Shown here piece by piece: positions 40,402-45,679 of a stretch of 45,679 bases of DNA. Origin of the DNA: Candidatus Omnitrophota bacterium (GTDB lineage: Bacteria; Omnitrophota; Gorgyraeia; Tantalellales; Tantalellaceae). Every line of letters starts with the position of its first letter. Position 1 is the first letter of the stretch. The stretch is taken from positions 1 through 45,679 of the forward strand of contig JADHWG010000008.1 in assembly GCA_016783605.1 (NCBI GenBank), read 5' to 3'. Under the pieces are notes generated by a model. The model worked only from the letters and a program-made list of their open reading frames with translations, was not told where the DNA came from and did no database searches. The translations under genes and the position numbers were made by a program.

Positions 40402-41154
40402 CTATTCTCCTATTTCTTTCAAAATCTCGTCAGAAATATCAAAATTAGAATATACATTCTGTACGTCGTCATTGTCTTCAAGCTCTTCCACAAGCGTTAA
40501 AACTTTTTTTGCCGTTTCTGCGTCTTCAATTTTAATGGTATTTTTGGGTATCATGCTGAGTTCTCCGGACTCAAGTTTTACTTTTTCCCCGATCAAAGCT
40601 GACCTAACCTTATCAAAATCCTGCATTCGGCAAATAACCTGAAAAAAATCTTCGTCTGCCGTTAAGTCTTCCGCTCCGGCTTCTAAAATTATGTTCAGAA
40701 GTTCTTCTTCCGCGGCATCCTCCTTTTTAACAAGAAAAATGCCTTTTTTCTCGAACCCGAACGCGACAGATCCGGCTCCTGCCATATTCCCGCCGCGTTT
40801 GGCAAAAATACTTCTAACGTCACTGGTCGTACGATTACGGTTATCCGTAAGCCCCTCAACGATAACCGCGACCCCGCCCGGCGCGTATCCTTCAAAAGAA
40901 ACCGTCTCATACGAAACACCTTCGAGCTCCCCCGTTCCCTTTTTTATCCCGCGTTCTATGTTATCAGACGGCATATTGGCGTCTTTCGCTTTCTGAATGG
41001 CTAATCTAAGCCGCGGATTGGAATCCTGATTTCCGCCGCCTTCGCGCGCCGCAACTGTTATCTCACGAATCAGCTTGGTAAATATCTTACCGCGCTTAGC
41101 GTCAAGCGCCCCCTTTTTATGCTTAATACTAGACCACTTTGAATGCCCGGACAT
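40402..41154 (-). CDS. yebC: YebC/PmpR-family protein
   Basis: Widely conserved cytoplasmic protein first described as a DNA-binding regulator; recent work on family members implicates them in translation of proline-rich stretches. MSGHSKWSSIKHKKGALDAKRGKIFTKL abbreviated is diagnostic, followed by ANMPSDNIERGIKKGTGE, YEGYAPGG-like FEGYAPGGVAVIVE, and RNRTTSDVRSIFAKRGGNM. 250 aa is normal. Usually next to ruvC, as here. Confidence 0.96.
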   Translation of the reverse strand: MSGHSKWSSIKHKKGALDAKRGKIFTKLIREITVAAREGGGNQDSNPRLRLAIQKAKDANMPSDNIERGIKKGTGELEGVSYETVSFEGYAPGGVAVIVEGLTDNRNRTTSDVRSIFAKRGGNMAGAGSVAFGFEKKGIFLVKKEDAAEEELLNIILEAGAEDLTADEDFFQVICRMQDFDKVRSALIGEKVKLESGELSMIPKNTIKIEDAETAKKVLTLVEELEDNDDVQNVYSNFDISDEILKEIGE

Positions 41155-41167
41155 CGTGTTCTCCTTC

Positions 41168-41284
41168 GCATTATCGTATATCGTATATGGTATGTCGTAT
41201 ATCGTAAAAATTCCCGCCGAAGGCGGGACCGCCTCCGGCGGTCTTTATGCGATATACGATATACGACATACTACATACGATTAA
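41168..41284. repeat. Spacer palindrome with GGCGG core (type F), fusA-like/yebC spacer
   Basis: Here the flanking word is TATCGTA/ATATCGT rather than ACAGGTT: left ATTATCGTATATCGTATATG, core CCGCCGAAGGCGGG / CCGCCTCCGGCGG, right GCGATATACGATATACGACA. Left and right arrays are inverse, so about 117 bases form one long imperfect stem that fills the spacer. Confidence 0.85.
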
Positions 41285-43341
41285 TGCACTTCTTCCTTCG
41301 CCTTTTTACTTTCGTTAACAATTTTCTGCGCCACGTTTGACGGCACGGCCTCATAATGTGAAAAACTCATTGTGTAGGTGGCGCGCCCCGCGGTGAGCGA
41401 CTTTAATTCATTCGCGTATTTATACATCTCTTCTAACGGAATCTTGGCTCTAACCAACTGCATGCCGGCTTCGGAATCCATCCCCTGCACCCGGCCTCGG
41501 CGCGAACTTAAAGATCCCGTTATGTCACCCATATTTTCTTCCGGAACGGTAAGCTCAACATTCATTATCGGCTCAAGCAAAACCGGTTTCGCTTTATCGC
41601 ACGCTTCTCTAAAAGCATGCGCGGCGGCTATCTGAAAAGCTATATCTTTTGAATCCACCGGATGCGTCTTGCCGTCGTATACAATGGCTTTAACGTCGAT
41701 CATTGGATATCCGGCAACTGTTCCATCCGTCAAGGCCTGCTTTACACCTTTTTCACAACTGCCGACCAACTGTTTGGGGATCGCGCCGCCGACCACTTCA
41801 TCCACAAATTCAAACCCGCTTCCTCTTTCCATAGGTTCAACTCTCATCCAAACTTCCGCGAATTGCCCCGCGCCTCCGGACTGTTTTTTATGTCTATATT
41901 TCGAATCCCCATTTGAGGTTATCGTTTCTTTGTAAGCGACTTTCGGCGTTCCGATCTCAACATCCACTCCATATCTCGCTTTCATTCGACTTATTATCGT
42001 TTTAAGGTGAAGATCTCCCATTCCGGAAATAACAAGCTCGTGAGTCTGTTTATCAAGCATCATCTTAAAGGTCGGATCTTCCGCCATCAGCTTACCCAAT
42101 GCCCCGGATATTTTATCTTCGTCTGACCGACTTTTAGGTTTTATTGAAAAACTTATCGCCGGTTCCGGGAACCTTATGTTTTTAAACTTTACCGGTTTTT
42201 TGTCATCCGACAAAGAATCTCCCGTATCGGTATTCTTTAATTTCGCGGCCGCCGCGATATCTCCCGCGACCGCGGCTTGCGTCTGCACTTGCTCTTTTCC
42301 TTTAAGATAAAACAACTGGCCGAATTTTTCCGGACTATTTTTGGAGGAATTACGCACCGTTTGATTTGTAACGGCTTTTCCGCTCCTGACACGAAAAATT
42401 GATATCTGCCCGGCATACGGATCGGATATTGTTTTAAAAACTTGCGCCGAAAAAGGAGCATCCTCTTTTGCCTCGATCGTTACAACTTCCGCGTTCTCGT
42501 CCGCATTTTCGGATTCGATCTCAACCGGGGGTCTGTCTTCCGGTGATGGCATATACTTTTTTATAACGTCCATTATTTCTGTCGTACCAATACCGGTTTC
42601 CATTGAGGCGGGGATAACCGGAATAATTTTGCCGCCGGCGACCCCCGTTCTAAAAGCTTTATTAAGATCTTCCGCGGCAAGCTCGCCTCCATCCAAATAT
42701 TTCTCCAAAAGCGCGTCATCAGATTCCGCCACACTTTCGGTCATCTCATTCGAAAGCATTTCCGCCTCATCCTTGACGTCACCTGAAAGCGCGTCTATCC
42801 CCTCTTTCGTCAGCAAATTCGCCACTGACGAAAAAGACGCACCCGACGCGTTTGGATAATATAACGCGACACATTTTTTTCCGAATACTCCCCTGACGTT
42901 TTCCAAAACTTTCGCGAAATTCGCATTACTTTTATCCATTTTATTGACAATTATCATCCCCGGGAGATTAAGCCTTTGCGCTAACTTCCAAAATTTACCG
43001 GCACCGACTTCAATACCATGTGTAGCATCAATGAGCAAAACCGCCGCGTCCGCAACATTCATCCCCGCGACAACTTCACCCATATAATCCAGATATCCCG
43101 GCCCGTCAAGAATATTTACTTTCACGCCACCGAATTCATAATGCGCGATCGAAAGATTAATAGACGTCTTACGCGATTTTTCATCGTCACCATAATCAGA
43201 AACGGTCGTCCCCGCACGCACGTTTCCCATCTTTGATATCGCTCCACCTTTAAAAAGTAAATTTTCGGTTAAAGTGGTTTTTCCTGTCCCGGAATGCGCG
43301 AGCAAAACAATATTTCGAATGTCTTTAGTTGAAACAGCCAC
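41281..43341 (-). CDS. Elongation factor G-like GTPase (EF-G paralog)
   Basis: Translational GTPase with the five EF-G domains (686 aa). P-loop AHSGTGKTTL (residues 15-24), switch I-like RKTSINLSI, G3 DGPGY (79-83), G4 NKMD (134-137). Domain IV appears as YKETITSNGDSKYRHKKQSGG and domain V as ILEPIMNVELTVPEENMGDI-like text. The G3 motif has Tyr in place of the His that triggers GTP hydrolysis in canonical EF-G. With the AHSGTGKT P-loop this places it among the EF-G2/EF-G-like paralogs of uncertain role, so a second, canonical fusA is expected elsewhere. Starts with GTG; own promoter 62-89 bases upstream. Confidence 0.92.
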   Translation of the reverse strand: MAVSTKDIRNIVLLAHSGTGKTTLTENLLFKGGAISKMGNVRAGTTVSDYGDDEKSRKTSINLSIAHYEFGGVKVNILDGPGYLDYMGEVVAGMNVADAAVLLIDATHGIEVGAGKFWKLAQRLNLPGMIIVNKMDKSNANFAKVLENVRGVFGKKCVALYYPNASGASFSSVANLLTKEGIDALSGDVKDEAEMLSNEMTESVAESDDALLEKYLDGGELAAEDLNKAFRTGVAGGKIIPVIPASMETGIGTTEIMDVIKKYMPSPEDRPPVEIESENADENAEVVTIEAKEDAPFSAQVFKTISDPYAGQISIFRVRSGKAVTNQTVRNSSKNSPEKFGQLFYLKGKEQVQTQAAVAGDIAAAAKLKNTDTGDSLSDDKKPVKFKNIRFPEPAISFSIKPKSRSDEDKISGALGKLMAEDPTFKMMLDKQTHELVISGMGDLHLKTIISRMKARYGVDVEIGTPKVAYKETITSNGDSKYRHKKQSGGAGQFAEVWMRVEPMERGSGFEFVDEVVGGAIPKQLVGSCEKGVKQALTDGTVAGYPMIDVKAIVYDGKTHPVDSKDIAFQIAAAHAFREACDKAKPVLLEPIMNVELTVPEENMGDITGSLSSRRGRVQGMDSEAGMQLVRAKIPLEEMYKYANELKSLTAGRATYTMSFSHYEAVPSNVAQKIVNESKKAKEEVH

Positions 43342-43402
43342 AGCATCTACCCCCTTTTTTAATGGTCATTAGGACATATTCGCGGAATATAGCAGTATTT
43401 TC

Positions 43403-43430
43403 ATTATAAGGAGCTACGTAACTTTGTCAA
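43403..43430 (-). promoter_or_regulatory. Sigma-70 promoter of the EF-G-like gene
   Basis: A consensus TTGACA (43430-43425) and TATAAT (43408-43403) on the minus strand with a 16-base spacer. Start near 43396 and leader about 55 bases. It is the best match to consensus in the window and may drive the downstream yebC-ruvCAB genes as well. Confidence 0.85.
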
Positions 43431-43451
43431 TGGCAATGTATTATCTTGTCC

Positions 43452-43613
43452 CGTAGGATGTAGGTAAAACAAATTGGGAATTAATTTGAAATACGTAGGG
43501 GCACGGCACGCCGTGCCCTTCCCCTTACGACTCGTGCCTTTCTAAAATCGATAGTTAATTTTGAATACACAGGGAATATATATCGTTACCTGAATTATGG
43601 CAACATACAGGGA
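43452..43613. repeat. Second-subfamily inverted-repeat element containing a REP unit
   Basis: Left end CCGTAGGATGTAGGTAAAAC, then AAATTGGGAATTAATTTGAA, then a REP (GTAGGGGCACGGCACGCCGT). It ends with GTTACCTGAATTATGGCAAC (43585-43604), a degenerate terminal repeat. The same parts occur inverted at 29217-29295. Ends are shared with the 221-bp elements but the interior is different. Confidence 0.6.
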
Positions 43614-43657
43614 AACAGGCAGACCCATCCCCTACGAAATTTAGAACAGAAACAAGT

Positions 43658-43684
43658 AGTGCCCCGGTATCTTCACGGGGCACT
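43658..43684. terminator. Hairpin downstream of the aldolase-like gene
   Basis: AGTGCCCCG (43658-43666) pairs with CGGGGCACT (43676-43684) around a 9-base loop. It lies about 50 bases beyond the minus-strand gene's stop. The U-tract on that strand is poor (ACTTGTTT), so termination is plausible but not strong. Confidence 0.5.
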
Positions 43685-43735
43685 ATTTGTCAGAACTCGG
43701 CAAATTTGCAAAAGCATATAACAAAGTCAGACACA

Positions 43736-45571
43736 TCACGCCGAGATCAATGCCGCGGCAATCGTTCCGTAGGTGGGCGTATCATACGGTTCGGCAGGTC
43801 TGTAAGCTAGATAACCTTTGATCAATGTGTCGACAGTGCCATCAACAACAGCTTGTATATACTCTTCAACTTCGATATCCTCATTTAGATCAAAATGTGA
43901 TCTTATATAGAAACTCAAAGTACGATACACCGAGGATTCTTTTTTTACCTTGCCATCCATACGACGTACAGCAAACATAGTGGCATAGGTATCCAATTGA
44001 AATTGTTCCCTATTTGGATCATTACTATTTCTTGCTGCCAAAAGAACCGGCGTATTTGTTCTGACAAACCTTATTCCTTTGTCCGTAAGTATTTTGAGTT
44101 GATCAGCTGATAGATACTTGGGAACAAGCGCCACTGTTCTGTTAGGATCTTTAGTTTTTGACAGGATGTTGCCGATAAGTTGGTCAGATGTACTCCCGCT
44201 TATACTGTCAATCTCAAACCTGTCTTTGAATCTATTATCGTTTTGATGATTTCTGAGTTCCCCATCCTTAAAAAATCCTTCACAAAGCAAAAAGGTATAC
44301 CTTGTTTTTAAATGCGTCGGCATTTCTAAACCGGCTTTGGATGCGGTAGGTTCCATCTTTATTATTTCCGCTTCTTCTCTCGAAACCCTGGATTCGGGAG
44401 GAGAGGATATATAGCCCTTTAACGCATCCGGCATGGGCGTTCGAGGCGGTGTTGGGAACTTCTCGTTTTCTATTATCTTGCCCGTATCTTTCGCGTTTAG
44501 TAGCTCCACATACCGCGTGACCTGCTCTTCAACCACCTTATTAAGCTGAGCAAGCGTCTCTTTCGGTAAAGCCATCATATCCTTCTCAAGATCGATAAAC
44601 GACCATACACCTTCACCCTTATCATGCTGTTCTTTTGACGTACCTTTTCCTCTGGCTGTATGAACGATCCAGGCTACCTGCTCGCGCTGTTCGTCGCTGA
44701 GCGGCTTCCCATCTTCAATGGTTTTGTCTATTTCGCCCACTATGTCACCTATCATAACATTCGGAGTATAATCGTCTATCTGTTTGACCAAAAGTTTTGG
44801 GTTCCTTAGCCTTAAGAGGGCAAACAGCTTTGATACCAACTCCGTCGGAAATTCCGGATGGCTAAAGATCCTGTCATGGATGTAAGTAGCAAGATGAACC
44901 GCGATCGCTCCTCTTTTTACGGCTTCGGCAAGTTCTTCTTCGGAAATACTCGACGCGCCGTGCAATATGAGTCCGGCCAATCCATACATCCTGCATATGT
45001 CAGCCAGTTCCTCAAGGCGTTTCATGTTTACTACCGGATCACCTGTTCGCTTCCACGGTTTACCTTTTACTTTTACGCCTCCGTGTTTCGTACCAACCTG
45101 ACAGCTCATTGCTTCAAGGTCGTGGAACTTTACTGCCTCATTGTTCACAACTTGTTTCACTCGACTCATTTCCTCATCACTAAACCCGAAGATGCCATTG
45201 TTATCATCGATCCATTCCAATTGGGCATCCGGCTTAAGCGCCATAAATTCATCTAGTGTACTTCTGTAGCCAGCTAAATACGCTGTTAGTTCTTCAGTTG
45301 TCACCACTTCTGTCCCCACTTCGCCGACTTCACCGTTAAGAGCAATGCTCGGCAAACCGTATATATGTTCTAACAATCTGGCAAAAATGGTAAGCTTGAC
45401 AGCCGACTCAAAATTGGGTCTCTGCTGTTCTACGACACTACCATTTTCCTCAGGGGTCAGGGCCAACGTAGACGTATCCAGATCACTACTGTATATTTTT
45501 CCTTCGAGCGCATCCTTCCGAATCGTATCTGCCCTGCTTCCCCTATATCCTGAATAGAAAGAAGTAAACAA
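43736..45571 (-). CDS. Class II aldolase-like protein with long C-terminal tail, 5'-truncated
   Basis: Residues about 55-245 match the C-terminal two-thirds of class II fructose-bisphosphate aldolases: GEVGEVG (81-86, Glu ligand), VGTKHGG (His163, zinc), LILHGASSIS (His204, zinc) and AIAVHLAT. The N-terminal third, with the first zinc His and catalytic Asp, is missing. Residues 250-611 are unassigned, with PTPPRTPMPD near 370-380 as a linker. The open frame begins at a TTG with no ribosome-binding site or signal, and just upstream the frame runs into a TAA in an insertion-sequence-like end (about 45575 onward). I infer that an IS cut off the 5' part and that the remnant is probably not expressed. 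Confidence 0.65.
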   Translation of the reverse strand: MFTSFYSGYRGSRADTIRKDALEGKIYSSDLDTSTLALTPEENGSVVEQQRPNFESAVKLTIFARLLEHIYGLPSIALNGEVGEVGTEVVTTEELTAYLAGYRSTLDEFMALKPDAQLEWIDDNNGIFGFSDEEMSRVKQVVNNEAVKFHDLEAMSCQVGTKHGGVKVKGKPWKRTGDPVVNMKRLEELADICRMYGLAGLILHGASSISEEELAEAVKRGAIAVHLATYIHDRIFSHPEFPTELVSKLFALLRLRNPKLLVKQIDDYTPNVMIGDIVGEIDKTIEDGKPLSDEQREQVAWIVHTARGKGTSKEQHDKGEGVWSFIDLEKDMMALPKETLAQLNKVVEEQVTRYVELLNAKDTGKIIENEKFPTPPRTPMPDALKGYISSPPESRVSREEAEIIKMEPTASKAGLEMPTHLKTRYTFLLCEGFFKDGELRNHQNDNRFKDRFEIDSISGSTSDQLIGNILSKTKDPNRTVALVPKYLSADQLKILTDKGIRFVRTNTPVLLAARNSNDPNREQFQLDTYATMFAVRRMDGKVKKESSVYRTLSFYIRSHFDLNEDIEVEEYIQAVVDGTVDTLIKGYLAYRPAEPYDTPTYGTIAAALISA

Positions 45572-45576
45572 AAAAA

Positions 45577-45643
45577 GCCCCTGTTGTTATAATGGTTTTA
45601 GAAGTAAAGCCACATCACCCAAAGGGTGAAAAACAACAGGAGC
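45577..45643 (+). promoter_or_regulatory. Promoter and start-site hairpin at an insertion-sequence-like end
   Basis: TATAAT at 45588-45593 lies 56 bases before an ATG. GCCCCTGTTGTT (45577-45588) is complementary to AACAACAGGAGC (45632-45643) with one mismatch, and the latter contains the AGGAG ribosome-binding site. CACCC/GGGTG in CATCACCCAAAGGGTGA makes an inner stem. A transcript from the internal promoter would lack the left arm, whereas read-in from outside would include it. Confidence 0.55.
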
Positions 45644-45649
45644 AAAGAT

Positions 45650-45679
45650 ATGATAGCAAAAGAATTGAACAGAGTCACG
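45650..45679 (+). CDS. Partial ORF, probable transposase start (cut by window end)
   Basis: Ten codons, MIAKELNRVT, begin at an ATG 7 bases after AGGAG and run off the window. Too short to identify. A transposase is inferred from its position beside an abrupt gene truncation, its own promoter and the protective hairpin over its ribosome-binding site. Confidence 0.4.
   Translation, partial: MIAKELNRVT

Overview
The window reads as a single bacterial contig from a member of the PVC superphylum, most likely the candidate phylum Omnitrophota (OP3). That placement is an inference. It rests on a FabD nucleophile motif of the PVC/plant type (GLSLGE), a very large signal-peptide protein with no obvious relatives, a truncated class II aldolase-like protein fused to a long unknown tail, and spacers packed with palindromic repeats. 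No rRNA, tRNA or CRISPR was found. Almost all genes lie on the minus strand; recN, the cold-shock gene, rpmB and a small nucleotidyltransferase gene are the main plus-strand exceptions.

Layout. 1-2950: an inverted-repeat element and a secreted 875-residue orphan. 2950-5260: recN and a cold-shock gene with an elaborate leader. 5370-8020: a cyclophilin with a signal-like N-terminus, a STAS protein, a coiled-coil envelope protein and a lone response regulator. 8160-17800: a core block read leftward as recG, rsmD, coaD, pta, ackA, rpmF, plsX, fabH, fabD (CoA and acetyl-phosphate metabolism feeding fatty-acid initiation). 17900-28850: an accessory zone with rpmB, a 1,861-residue secreted protein containing two GHKL-like ATPase modules, a displaced second copy of the rpmB 3' end, a RES-Xre toxin-antitoxin pair, a HEPN remnant, a REP-associated transposase (RAYT) remnant, recJ, and a nucleotidyltransferase antitoxin whose HEPN toxin is truncated. 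29300-43340: the block yebC-ruvC-ruvA-ruvB-DUF2905-spoIID-queA-(regulator)-tgt-yajC-secDF-CDF preceded by an EF-G paralog. 43450-45679: repeats, a 5'-truncated aldolase-like gene and the first codons of what is probably an insertion-sequence transposase.

Three repeat systems run through the spacers. (1) A 221-bp element with 20-bp terminal inverted repeats, in three copies of matching length plus variants. (2) REP palindromes with a GTAGGGGC head and very variable stems, together with one decayed RAYT transposase. (3) Long imperfect palindromes that nearly fill the spacers inside operons; each has a GC-rich hairpin core and flanking arrays of 7-10-base words that differ from locus to locus.

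The most notable region is 17913-24297. The giant gene sits between two direct copies of the last 178 coding bases of rpmB plus flanking DNA. The copies differ in the coding part only by synonymous changes, and the displaced copy keeps the better terminator. This looks like an integration event that replaced the rpmB 3' end. Everything here is read by eye; no alignment or database search was run.
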